Shown: positions 30,101 through 40,037 of the stretch, in pieces
Numbering within the stretch: the stretch's first letter is position 1
Layout of the letters: the number at the start of each line of letters is the position of its first letter
Assembly: GCA_016745055.1 (NCBI GenBank)
Contig: JADGDF010000014.1
Coordinates: forward strand, 1 to 42,578
Direction: 5' to 3'
DNA length: 42,578 nt
Source of the DNA: Thiotrichaceae bacterium
GTDB taxonomy: Bacteria; Pseudomonadota; Gammaproteobacteria; Beggiatoales; Beggiatoaceae
Made by a program: the position numbers and the translations under genes
Notes under the pieces: model-generated
Databases searched by the model: none
Seen by the model: the letters and a program-made list of their open reading frames with translations, nothing else
What the model was told of the DNA's origin: nothing

Positions 30101-32589
30101 GCACTGTGAAAGAGCATTTTTATTTTATAAACCCTGATTTTTTCTAAAATATCTTGCGCATTATTCAATACAATTCTGGAAAGTTGTTGTACTTGCTCAT
30201 AATCCGCATTGAAATAGGCAGTTTCTAAAGCTTCGACATGCATATCAAGGGTAAGTTGATAATTTTTTTGCCAACAATTTTCACCTAATAGTGAAATGCC
30301 CACTGTCAAATATTTTACGGCTACTTCATAAGCCGAGGATGATTTGGCTTTTCGACCTGCGATTAAGTTCAATGCCGCAACTTTGTGCCGTTCAGTCGAT
30401 TCTTCAATGAGATCAAGACTTTGGTTAAATTGCGCAATAATATCAAAAATAACGTATTCTAATATATCACTACACGTATGTTTTAATACCAACCGCCCAA
30501 TTTGTAAATGCAATACTTTTTTCTGAGAGTCTTCAATTAATACATAAGCGGCTTGTCGAACGCGGTCGTGTAAAAATTTAAAATGAGGTTTTGATCCTGA
30601 AGGTTGTAGGTAATTTTCATCTAAAGGCTGTACTAAACCTTCGAGCATTGCTTTCCACAAGGCCGCTAAAGTTTCCTCTTGCGTATGCTCATAAATAATC
30701 GCCAAGAAAATTAGGTTAAATTGGTTACCCATACAGGCAGCCAGTTGCAAAACCATAGCCGTTTTTTCTGGTAATTTGCTTATTTTGCTAGCCATTAATT
30801 CGACCACGTTAGCAGTCATCTTTTGCGCAGCAATTTGTTCAATATCCCATTGCCATTGATAATGTTCAAAGTTAAATTGCAACAAGTTGTTTTCATATAA
30901 AGATTGTAAAAATTGATGAGTAAAAAAGGCATTACCCTGGGTTTTTTCATAAATGAGTTGAACCAGTGGACTTGCGTAGGTGGTTTCACATTTTAAGGCT
31001 TCGCTCACTAGATGACTGACATCCGCTTGAGATAGATTTGCCAGCGTTAAAGTATTCAACGTCATGCCCATCTTTTTAAATTCAGCGATTGCCATCATGA
31101 GCGGATGAGTGTCGTCAACTTCATTCTCTCGATAAGCACCAATAATGAGAAAATGTTGACTTTCAGTATTTGTCAGCAAGATTTTGAGTAGATTAAGTGA
31201 AGCTGAATCTGCCCATTGCAAATCATCAATAAATAACACCAGTGGATGTTTTTGTTGACAAATGGCCTGAAAAAAATTTTGAAACACTCGATTGAAACTA
31301 TTTTGCGCTTCAATGGCACCTACTTGAACAACAGCAGCTTGGGAACCAATAATCAGTTTCAATTGAGGAATAATATCAATGAGCACTTGGCCGTTATTCC
31401 CCACAGCCCTGAGAATTCTATCTTTCCACTGGGCTAGAGATTCTGCGCTTTCTGTCAGTAAATAGTTACAAAATTCGCCAAATGCTTGTATTAACGCAAG
31501 ATAAGGAATGTTACGTTGATATTGATCAAACTTACCCGCAGCAAAATACCCCTGTTTTTCTGTCATGGGTTTGTATACTTCGTGCACTAACGCTGTTTTG
31601 CCCACACCAGAGTAACCCACGACTAACATTAATTCACCGTTTCCCTGTATGGTTCTTTCAAAGGCTTGCAGCAAAACCTGAACTTCTTGTTCTCGTCCAT
31701 ATAGCGTTTGTGGTATCTGTAATTCATCTGAAAAATCTCTTTGGCCAAGCTCAAAAGATTCAATTTTTCTAATCGTTTTTAATTGAGTCAAACATTGTTC
31801 TAAATCCCACTTTATCCCCAAAACTGATTGATAACGGTTTTCCACATTTTTTGCCATTAACTTCATAACAATATCTGACAAAATGAGAGGAATGTTAGGG
31901 TTAGTTTCACAAGCAGGGATAGGCGTTTTTGCAATATGGCAATGGACTAATTCCATGGCACTGTCTACTTCAAACGGTAATTTACCTGTGAGCAGCTCAT
32001 AAAAAGTCACGCCTAATGAATACAAATCAGTGCGATAATCCAGAGAACGATTCATGCGGCCAGTTTGTTCTGGTGAAATATACGCTAATGTGCCTTCCAA
32101 TTTTTCAGGATTTTTAAGCACAGTTTTTTCGCGTGGCAAACGACTGGCAATACCAAAATCAATGATTTTTAATTGATTAGTCGTTTGGTTCCAAACAATA
32201 TTTGCTGGATTAATGTCTTTATGGATAATGCCCTGCTGGTGAATTTTTCCCAACTTGTCAGTAATTTGAATCGCTAATGGCAAGAAAGTTTTTATGGGGG
32301 GTCTGTTCAACGTTCTTAAAGACTTTCCCCCAAAATCTTCCAATACAATCACAAGCGTATATTCGTATTCCTGCAAATCATATGCTTGAATGCCCCCCTG
32401 TACTTCCAAACTTTTGATGATTTCATATTCCTGCTGATAATTGTTAAATATGTGGGTTGTCGCATAATCTTGCTTAAGCATTTTTAAGATGACAGGTAAA
32501 TTGTCTGTTTGGCGCTGGCCACGATAAACAATAGAATTATTGCTTTCATGAATAAGTTCAAGCATTTGGTAATTAGGTATAACTAGCAT
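27184..32589 (-). CDS. Giant Ser/Thr kinase - AAA ATPase - GAF - histidine kinase
   Basis: 1801 aa. Order: Ser/Thr kinase (about 8-270; K36, HKD at 123-125, DFG at 144-146, ISPEQTGR activation segment); AAA-16/STAND ATPase (Walker A GYSGVGKT at 325-332, Walker B LVLFIDDLQWAD near 450); a long helical TPR-like region (about 700-1290); GAF (about 1305-1455); HisKA with H1488 in NVSHELRTPL; HATPase (about 1590-1700); and a conserved tail (1739-1801). This is the HstK-type multi-kinase architecture of filamentous cyanobacteria and large sulfur bacteria. There is no receiver domain or membrane segment, so an intracellular signal and a separate response regulator are expected. A strong GGAGG sits in the end of the upstream paralogue, one base before the shared junction. 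Confidence 0.9.
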   Translation of the reverse strand: MLVIPNYQMLELIHESNNSIVYRGQRQTDNLPVILKMLKQDYATTHIFNNYQQEYEIIKSLEVQGGIQAYDLQEYEYTLVIVLEDFGGKSLRTLNRPPIKTFLPLAIQITDKLGKIHQQGIIHKDINPANIVWNQTTNQLKIIDFGIASRLPREKTVLKNPEKLEGTLAYISPEQTGRMNRSLDYRTDLYSLGVTFYELLTGKLPFEVDSAMELVHCHIAKTPIPACETNPNIPLILSDIVMKLMAKNVENRYQSVLGIKWDLEQCLTQLKTIRKIESFELGQRDFSDELQIPQTLYGREQEVQVLLQAFERTIQGNGELMLVVGYSGVGKTALVHEVYKPMTEKQGYFAAGKFDQYQRNIPYLALIQAFGEFCNYLLTESAESLAQWKDRILRAVGNNGQVLIDIIPQLKLIIGSQAAVVQVGAIEAQNSFNRVFQNFFQAICQQKHPLVLFIDDLQWADSASLNLLKILLTNTESQHFLIIGAYRENEVDDTHPLMMAIAEFKKMGMTLNTLTLANLSQADVSHLVSEALKCETTYASPLVQLIYEKTQGNAFFTHQFLQSLYENNLLQFNFEHYQWQWDIEQIAAQKMTANVVELMASKISKLPEKTAMVLQLAACMGNQFNLIFLAIIYEHTQEETLAALWKAMLEGLVQPLDENYLQPSGSKPHFKFLHDRVRQAAYVLIEDSQKKVLHLQIGRLVLKHTCSDILEYVIFDIIAQFNQSLDLIEESTERHKVAALNLIAGRKAKSSSAYEVAVKYLTVGISLLGENCWQKNYQLTLDMHVEALETAYFNADYEQVQQLSRIVLNNAQDILEKIRVYKIKMLFHSAENRMHEAIDIGLYVLEMLDIPLIEVPLKNLDIEKLAHLPVMTDEKKQAAMHILMMLFGPIYTTKPQKLANLSFTMVDLCVKYGNSPLAAYAYALYGLLLCGVLGDIKSGYRFGKLALNTLDQFDARQIQCRVYNKFYSFTIHWKESAHLSLEPLEKTIQIGLETGEVEFSCYAAVNYCHNIALIGMPLEFTHQKHLQYIDLIEKLKQEFQLCYTQIWGQFVLNLMEIVPKPTVLTGNIFNEEQQVPVLIESNNVTSLYCFYLVKTMLHYLFREFPHAVENGKLAENNENGIVGLLPSGYNAFYYSLALLADYFNVDEQQQAIYLEKVAANQSRLKEWAIHAPMNFQHKYDLVEAEIARVLGKNWEALELYEHAIAGAKKHQYLNEEALAYELAAEFYIERDLKKFAQTYLKEAHYRYQQWGAITKVVDLEQSYPHWFTSQNIQHHSSIGSQIAILVSTKTQANTAQLLDLESVMKAAQTMSGEIVLSQLLEKMMRIVIENAGAERGFLILPYEDKWVIEAEGSTDTGEITTLQSLPIKNYLPEVIINYVARTHENVVLANASQEGMHTKNVYIQTHHTQSVLCFPIIYQQQLQAILYFENNLTTGAFTPQRLRILKMLSSQISISLENAKFVEKLEVTRRQAEVANQTKTAFLANVSHELRTPLNAILGYTQLFSRKANLATTISEGSQLIEQSSKYLLTLINDIIDISTVERGEITIFPIDIPLNKFLTNLIEIFRHRAQEKGLKFNYFCSPELPVGISSDEKRLRQILTHLLSNAIKFTQAGEITFSVIPYEDKVQFQVEDTGVGIVPDNLDKIFLPFEQVSDWKHKSEGAGLGLSLVKKLVKALEGTICVASQVNQGSCFQVYLPLVESIEWRGKTVDVISVPIVDTDKADSKLKESLASAINLLSPEQIETLYDLSMHGDINGLIEQAEELAQLDPQLMPLIKVIHETAKVYDTDPIADLLEPFVSV

Positions 32590-32590
32590 A

Positions 32591-35500
32591 TTACCCTCCT
32601 CGCATAGGAGTCAATAAATCAGCAATGGGGTCTGTATCAAAAATTTCTGCGGTTTGACGAATTTTATTAACCAGAGGCATAAATATTGGGCCAAGTTGGG
32701 CCAACTCATCAGCTTGCTCAATTAAACCATGTACATCACCATACATGCTTAAATCATACAAAATTTCTACTTGTTCTGTGGATAATAATTCAACTATTGC
32801 TTTCAATTGTTCAATCGTGACAGAGCCCTGCTCATTTGATTCCAGAACTTCTTCCGAAAGGGAGAGAAAACTATCGTGTTCTCTCAAAAATTCCTTGCTT
32901 TCAACCAATGGCAAATCAACACGAAAGCAACTGCCTTCGCTGATTTGGCTTTCGATGTACAAATGGCCACCTAGCGTGTCTACTAATTGCTTGGCCAAGG
33001 ATAATCCTAAACCTGCCCCTGCAGATTTATTTTTCCATTCATTCACTTGTTCAAACGGCAAAAAAATCTTTTCTAAATGTTCTGAGGCAATACCAATACC
33101 CGTATCGATCACTTGAAAACGCGTTTTTCCTTCATAGGATACAACAGTTAGGGTAATTTTACCTTTGCGCGTAAATTTAATGGCGTTACTTAATAAATGC
33201 GTGAGAATTTGCCTCAATCTTTTTTCATCTGAAGATATTCCCAAAGGTAATTCCGGAGAAAAAAAGTAGTTAAATTGTAATCCTTTTTCCCTTGCTTGGT
33301 AACTGAAAATTTCTACCAAGTTATTCAGAAAGCTATCAAAACGAATATCAGCTAAACACAGAGCGGTTTCACCTGTTTCTGACGTGGAAATATCAATGAT
33401 GTCATTAATTAATGTTAGTAAATATTCTCCATTGCGCTGAATCACTTTCATTCCTTCAAGCAAAGTAGCTGAAGTATTGGGATTATGGATAAACAATTGT
33501 GCATATCCTAAAATGCCATTCAATGGTGTTTTAAATTCATGGCTCACATTGGCCAAAAAAGTAGTTTTGGTTTTATTGGCAATTTCTGCTTGATGGCGAG
33601 CAATTTCAAGGTCTCCAACAAAACGTGCATTTTCTAAAGAAATTGCAATTTGACTTGACAACAGGGATAATATTTCTATACGTCGTGGTGTAAAAACGTT
33701 CTCTGCTAAATTATTTTCTAAGTAAATCACACCCGTTAATTTTTGTTGAAAAATAATGGGCGTACATAAAATAGATTTCAATTGATGCCGCTGAATATAA
33801 GGGTCTTCTTTACAAATACCTTCTTGTTGTGCATTGTAAAGCACCATCGTTGTTTGTGTACGGGTGACATAATTAATTACACTGGTTGGCGCATAACCTA
33901 ATAATGGCAAAGAGTTGAGCACATTAACTTTTGCCTGATTTAAAGTGCCTTCTGCTTCAATGACCCATTGACCTTGTTTTTCTAAAATTAATAAACCGCG
34001 CTGGGCACCTGCATTTTCAATGACAGTATGCATCAACTTTTCTAACAGTTGATTTAAATGAATTTCACTGGAAAGCACTTGCAGAGCTTTGACTATACTG
34101 TCTAAATCAAGTAGTAAACTAGTATCACGTTGATTCATGGACATCGAAGTCATAAATGTTGAAGTTGTATTTTTTGTCGCCGCCAAGAAGGGAGAAGCTG
34201 ATTGTGGAGATAATAGCCATTGAGGATATTGTTCTTCTAATTGTGTAACTTTGGCCTTTGCTCCCCAACGCTCATAAGTGTGGTGTGCATCACGCAAATA
34301 GGGTTTAGCAAGTTTTTCCATATTTCGCCCCAAATAAAACTTAGCAGCTAATTCCTGCGCTAGGGCTTCTTCATTTAAATATTCATGTTCTTGTGCTAAT
34401 TGAATGGCTTGATCATAAAATTCTCGAGCATCTCCATATTGTTTCAATACCCGTGCTCGTTCAGCCTCCACTAAATAAAATTTATGTTGGAAATTCATGG
34501 GGGCATGTGCTGCCCAATGCTGCATTTTTGCTTGATTGGCAGAAACCTTATCTAAGGTCTCTGCTTGAGCTTGAGGAGATAACTCTGGGTAAATAGCCAA
34601 ACGCGCCAGTGCGTCATAAAAATGAAATATCGCAACAGGTAAGGTGCTTGTAACACCATTTAAGTGCTGTTCTGCGATTTCAGCATTTTCAACCGCTAAG
34701 TGATAAGTTTGAAATAAATAATGCAAAATGCATTTGTTAAGGTGCAATAAATGAATTGCCAGCCTATCATTTGCCTGTTGGTGCAAAGGTAATTTGACTG
34801 TTTCGTCATACATTTCACCCATTAAATCGCAAGGATTTTGGGAGTGTCCTCGTAAATTTAAAACCACTTGCCACCACAAATGAATCCAATTCAATGGCCC
34901 AGCTTGTTTGATTCTGGCTACGGCTCGACTATTACGCGCAATGTCTGATTCAAGTGTCGTCAATTGCTTACCCGTAAAATAAGCATCATAAGTGTAAACA
35001 TGAATCGAATAGGCGGCAAATCCAAGTTCTCCCGTTTCCAAGCCTGTTTGGTAATTGACAAGTAAAGGCTGTAACATTTCTCTCACATGCTTTTTCCATA
35101 CTTTAACAAAGGCATTAAAGATTTCGATTACACTTGCTCTAAGCCTATTTTCCGTAAATTGTTCTAATAAACCTAAAGCTAGTTTTCCAAACTGATACCC
35201 AGATTTTATATCTCCCACCACTCCGCAGAGAATGAGTCCATAACAAACGTAGGAAAAACAGGATTCAGCCACATTGCCATGTTTAAGGGATAATTCGACT
35301 TGCTTAAGTATGAGCAGTGTCATTAATTTAGGTATGGCTTGATAAGCTGCGGGCGTAACAGCCACCATTACTTGCATAGCCAATACTTTATCCGTTTCAG
35401 TCATAACGGGTAAGTTAACCAAGGCTTCGATAGATTGATCAAATAATCTGTCCTGCATTGTTTGTAAGGCTAATTCAACGTTTGCTTGGGTAGGTTCTTC

Positions 35501-38076
35501 TGGAAAATGAATGTCTAATCGACTAAGAAAAGTTAATGCGGTTTGAATTGCTTTTCGACGTTCGTTTTGAGCGGTATACGCTTGTATTTGGATTTCCCAA
35601 ACATTAACTTCATCTGATAGGTTTTTTGCGTGATTTAATACCCCTTCAGCTAATTGAGTCATTAGCTCAAAATGACCACTGAGATAAGCAACTTCAACGG
35701 CTTCAGTAAACAGTTTAAGCACAAGATCATAGTCAGTTTCCCAATGGTTTTCAGTCAAACAGGCTTGTCCGAGTGAAAAATAGTTGAGAGCAGCATTATG
35801 CGCAGTGGCAGCTTTGGCTTTTTGACCCGCCACCAAATTCAATTTTGCCAGTTCAATTAATGCCTGAGCATCTGTGACCAGTGTTCTTCCTATATTAAGA
35901 TGATCAGCAATTTCGAACTGTTTTTCAGCCAATGCATCATTTGAAACATTTGTGAATAACAACCACCCAATTTGCAAATGCAACGCTTTTTTCTGAGTTT
36001 CATCAATTAAGGCATAAGCCGCTTGCTGGATTCTATCATGCAAAAACTTAAAGTGAGATTTTTCATTAGTTTCAAGCTGTTGATAGTTTTCATCTAAAGG
36101 TTGCACTAAGCCTTCAACAACAGCATCCCATAATGCTGCTAACGTTTCTTCTTGAGTTTGTTCGTAAATAATGGCTAGCATAGAAAGTTCAAACTGATTG
36201 CCTATACAGGCTGCTAACTGTAAAACAGTAGAAGTTTTTTCTGGCAGCCTGTTAATTTTATTGGCCATCAATTCCACCACGTTGGCCGTCATATTTTGAG
36301 CCGCTATCTGTTCCACATCCCACTGCCATTGGCGCTGTTCAACATTGAATTGCAACAAATCGTTTTCATACAAAGTATGTAAAAATTGATGAATGAAAAA
36401 AGCATTACCTTGCGTTTTTTCATAAATTAGTTGTGTCAATGGACTTGCATAAGCCTCCTCACATTTCAAAGTTTGACTAGCTAAGTGATTAACATCAATT
36501 TGAGACAGATTTTGCAAATAAAGGGCGTTAAGTGTAATCCCCATTTTTTTTAACGCTGTCACCATCATCATGAGTGGATGAGTGTCGTCAACTTCATTCT
36601 CTCGATAAGCCCCAATAATAAGAAAATGTTGACTTTCAGTATCAGCCATTAACGTTTTGAGTAGCGTGAGTGAAGCAGAGTCAGCCCATTGCAAATCATC
36701 AATAAATAAAACCAATGGATGTTTTTTCTTACAAATGGCTTGAAAAAAGTTTTGAAAAGCCAGATTAAAACGGTTTTGTGCTTCTATTGAACCAACTTGA
36801 GCCACAGCAGGTTGCGGGCCAATAATCAGCGCTAACTGAGGAATAATATCAATCAAAACTTGGCCATTATTACCCACAGCTTTGAGAATTTTGTCGCGCC
36901 ATTGTATTAAAGACTCTGCACTTTCTGTCAACAAATAATTACAAAACTCACAAAATGCTTGAGTCAACGCAGAGTAAGGCACATTACGTTGATATTGATC
37001 AAACTTGCCTGCTGCAAAATAACCCTGTTTTTCTGTCATGGGTTTATGGACTTCATGCACCAATGCGGTTTTACCCACACCAGAATATCCAGCCACTAAC
37101 ATGAGTTCCCCATTGCCTTGAGTGATTCTCTCAAATGCTTGCAATAAAGTCTGAATTTCTTGTTCGCGCCCATAAAGCGTTTGAGGAATTTGTAATTGAT
37201 TAGAAAAATCGCTTTCACCCAACGAAAATGATTCAATGGTTCCGGTGGCTTTCAATTGTTTGAGACATTGTTCTAAGTCCCATTTTGCACCAAAAGCTGA
37301 TTGATAACGGTTTTCAACATTTTTTTCCATTAACTTTATGACAATATCTGACAATATCGGAGGAATATCAGGGTTGATTTCACAAATAGAGAGGGGAGGT
37401 TTAGCAATGTGACAATGGACGAGTTCCATCGCACTATCCCCTTCAAATGGCAGCTTACCAGTGAATAGTTCGTAAAAAGTCACACCCAATGAATATAAAT
37501 CAGTGCGATAATCCAAAGAGCGATTCATGCGGCCAGTTTGTTCTGGTGAAATGTAAGCCAATGTTCCTTCTAATTTTTCTGGATTTTTCAGACTGAGATG
37601 TTGCTTTGGTAATTGTGTAGAAATTCCAAAGTCAATTATTTTCAATACACCTGTTGTTGGATTCAAAATTAAATTGGCAGAATTAATATCTTTATGAATA
37701 ATATGTTGTTGGTGAATTTGCCCTAAAATTTCAGTGGCCCTAATGGCAAATATGAGCTGCTGGTCTAAACTGAATTGACTTTCTACCAATGTTTTAAGGA
37801 CTGGCCATTAAAATCTTCTAAACAAATGGCTAAAGTATTTTGGTATTTTTCTAAGCTATAAGCATTGATAACCCCTGTGATTGTTTCCAAACTACGAATA
37901 ATGTCATATTCTTGGCGATAACGGGTCAATTTTTCCGGCGACGGATAATCATCTTTTAGTACTTTAAGAATAATAGGTAAACCATCTTTGTTTTGAGTAC
38001 CACGATAAATCAATGAGTCAGAGTTTTCATAAACTATTTTTGTGATTTGGTAATGAGGGATATTAAGCATTTGCAT
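32591..38076 (-). pseudogene. Paralogous giant hybrid kinase split by a one-base frameshift
   Basis: Read as one gene (about 1828 codons) it has the same architecture as its downstream neighbour. The first 97-codon frame (38076-37783) ends ICLEDFNGQSLKHW, and the second (37789-32591) resumes at TLVESQFSLDQQ. The paralogue reads straight through at LEDFGGKSLRTL. Adding one A to the AAAA run read as T at 37792-37795 restores the frame. The second frame holds the rest of the kinase (HKD, DFG), AAA Walker A GYSGVGKT, Walker B FIDDLQWAD, TPR-like region, GAF, HisKA NVSHEFKTPL, HATPase and the conserved tail. If the frameshift is real, the kinase domain loses its N-lobe. It may instead be a homopolymer sequencing error. 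Confidence 0.8.
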
Positions 38077-38763
38077 TATTGTAATTTAGAGTATGGTAAA
38101 TATGATATTTTTTGGCTATTTGTGTAAAAAATCAAATCTATACCAATAAATTATCTGTAACGTACTAATTTATATAAAAAATATAAATATTGATCATCAA
38201 ATTGAACTAGATAGACGTTATCTATGAAATAATTTAAAAATTCTGAAGAAGCGCGCTATGGAAAGTATGGGAATAATGAATATCTAAGCCTATTAAGTTT
38301 GAAGCAATAAATATTTTTTTGAATTTACTGGATACTAATAAAATACTTGGGTAAACAAGGAAAAATTAAATACTTTCAAATCCTCGCTCCCAAGCAGAGC
38401 TTAGCTGCCATTAAGTTAAGCTTGTAGGAGTGCAAACTTTAGTTTGCACACGCAAGATAAATCTTGCACTCCAAACTGAAAAAATCCTTAACTTAATGGC
38501 AGTGAAGCAGAGTTTGGGAGTGTCACGGGAAGCTTTGTTTCCCTGCAAAGCAGAGCTTTGCTGGCAAGCATTACCAAGCTGGAGCTTGGTAACAAGATAC
38601 GAATTTGAATTCTAGGCCTTAACTTAAATGGCAGTGAAACTGGGTTGGGGGGACAAACTTAGCGTGATAGGCTTATTAAAATTTACGCAGGAATAGATTT
38701 GTACAATCTATTCCTAAACATTATGGACGGTTACAAACGCCATCTTTAGCTTAAAGCGCGTTG
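38077..38763. other. 687-bp intergenic region packed with palindromes
   Basis: Between tolB (3' end) and the giant kinase gene (5' end). No supported ORF. The first 270 bp are AT-rich and should carry the kinase promoter. 38387-38640 is a palindrome cluster listed separately. A CTTTA/TAAAG hairpin near 38740-38760, just past the tolB stop, is a weak terminator candidate. No pal or ybgF, which normally follow tolB, is present. Confidence 0.5.
38387..38640. repeat. Nested palindrome cluster, copy 2 of the interspersed repeat
   Basis: An outer inverted repeat (CTGCCATTAAGTTAAG 38405-38420 against 38487-38502, 16 of 16) encloses the unit GGAGTGCAA...TTGCACTCC (38427-38472), which holds two perfect hairpins: GTGCAAACT/AGTTTGCAC (38430-38449) and GCAAGAT/ATCTTGC (38452-38467). 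Further hairpins follow: GGGAAGC/GTTTCCC (38527-38543, one G-T pair), GCAAAGC/GCTTTGC (38545-38561), and TTACCAAGCT/AGCTTGGTAA (38571-38592). A third CTTAACTTAA(A)TGGCAG copy is at 38618-38634. Loops are only 2-3 bases. The first two units recur at 26.3 kb. Confidence 0.75.
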
Positions 38764-40035
38764 CTAATCTAAAAAAGGCGACCAAGCAGGTTCTCGCACT
38801 TCCAAACCATCACTTGCGGGAATACGCTGCTGCACTTGTCCATCAATGGATACCGCAGCTAAATTTGAACCAGTTGCATACATTACCATACTACCATTTG
38901 GGGCAAAAGTAGGTGATTCGTCTAATGATGTGCGCGTTAAAATTTGCAGTTGCTTTTTTTCTAAATTGAGTACTGCAATATGATGGCCTTGCCCATTACT
39001 ATGTAATAATGCTAATTTTTTTCCATCTGAGGATACACGTGGGCGCGCATTATAATTCCCCGAAAAAGTCAGGCGCTTAGGTGTTCCTCCCGTTACAGCC
39101 ACTTGATAAATTTGTGGACTACCACTGCGATCTGACGTGAAAAATAACGATTGACCATCAGAGATCCATTCAGGTTCCGTATCAATGGCGGGACTATTGG
39201 TTAAACGGTTTAAAGCCTGTGTTTTCAAGTCCAATAAATAAATTTCAGGATTCCCATCTTTTGATAAGCTAATGGCTAAACGTTGACCATCTGGTGACCA
39301 AGCTGGGGCAGTATTTAGGCCTTTCCAATCAGACACTTTTTGACGTTTGCCAGATGCAATTTCTTGTACATAAATGGCGGTGCGTTGTTTTTCAAACGAT
39401 ACATAGGCGATTTTATTACCATCTGGTGACCAAGCTGGTGATAAAATAGGCTCACTGGATTCAAGCATTTGCTGTGGGTTTGCACCATCAGCATCGGCAA
39501 GATTTAAACGATAAGTGCTACCTTGTGGGCCACGTTTGACTGTCACATAAACGACCTTGGTACCAAATACACCTCTCTCACCCATTAAAGCTTGATAAAT
39601 GGCATCACTGATTTGATGGGCAACCTGTCTGAGTTTTTTGTTGCTTGCTTGATAACTTAATCCCATTACCTGGGTTGTTTTAAACACATCATATAAATGA
39701 AATTCAACGTGATAACCTTGTTGCGCAGTGCCTTCAATTTTTCCAACGACTAAATGAGGTATCGCGGCCGTTTGCCAGGCAGGAAAATTGATATTATCTA
39801 ATTGCTTAGAAGTTTCTGGCAATTGTTTGGCAACTTCAAATTGGCCACTACGGTGTAGGTCATCACGAATGATTTGAGTGATATTTTCGGCCGGTGGTGG
39901 CATACCCACAGGTTGAATAAAAGGTGTGATAGCAATCGGTTGTCCGCCTGTAGTTCCACCTGTCACTTCAATGGTCAACACAGCATGGGCTACATGATTA
40001 AAAAACAAGGCTAAAATTAGTATGGATATACGCAT
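38764..40035 (-). CDS. tolB: Tol-Pal system protein TolB
   Basis: 423 aa, normal TolB length. A signal peptide (1-18, ending HVAHA) is followed by the N-terminal alpha/beta domain (IIRDDLHRSGQFEVAKQLPE), then PD40/WD40-like beta-propeller repeats (PAWSPDGNKIAYVSFEKQRTAIYV, PAWSPDGQRLAISLS, PEWISDGQSLFFTSDRSGSPQIYQV, RPRVSSDGKKLALL). TolB is periplasmic and binds Pal and TolA to keep the outer membrane invaginating at division. The start lies two bases after the tolA stop, so it is in one operon with tolA and tolR. pal, normally next, is absent. Confidence 0.95.
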   Translation of the reverse strand: MRISILILALFFNHVAHAVLTIEVTGGTTGGQPIAITPFIQPVGMPPPAENITQIIRDDLHRSGQFEVAKQLPETSKQLDNINFPAWQTAAIPHLVVGKIEGTAQQGYHVEFHLYDVFKTTQVMGLSYQASNKKLRQVAHQISDAIYQALMGERGVFGTKVVYVTVKRGPQGSTYRLNLADADGANPQQMLESSEPILSPAWSPDGNKIAYVSFEKQRTAIYVQEIASGKRQKVSDWKGLNTAPAWSPDGQRLAISLSKDGNPEIYLLDLKTQALNRLTNSPAIDTEPEWISDGQSLFFTSDRSGSPQIYQVAVTGGTPKRLTFSGNYNARPRVSSDGKKLALLHSNGQGHHIAVLNLEKKQLQILTRTSLDESPTFAPNGSMVMYATGSNLAAVSIDGQVQQRIPASDGLEVREPAWSPFLD

Positions 40036-40037
40036 AA

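Noticed and set aside
37783..37800. Programmed -1 frameshift in the giant kinase
   Set aside because: The site CUUAAAAC is not a full slippery heptamer and I see no strong stimulatory structure; a missing A is simpler.
38427..38592. CRISPR array
   Set aside because: The hairpins differ in sequence and there are no equal-length spacers.
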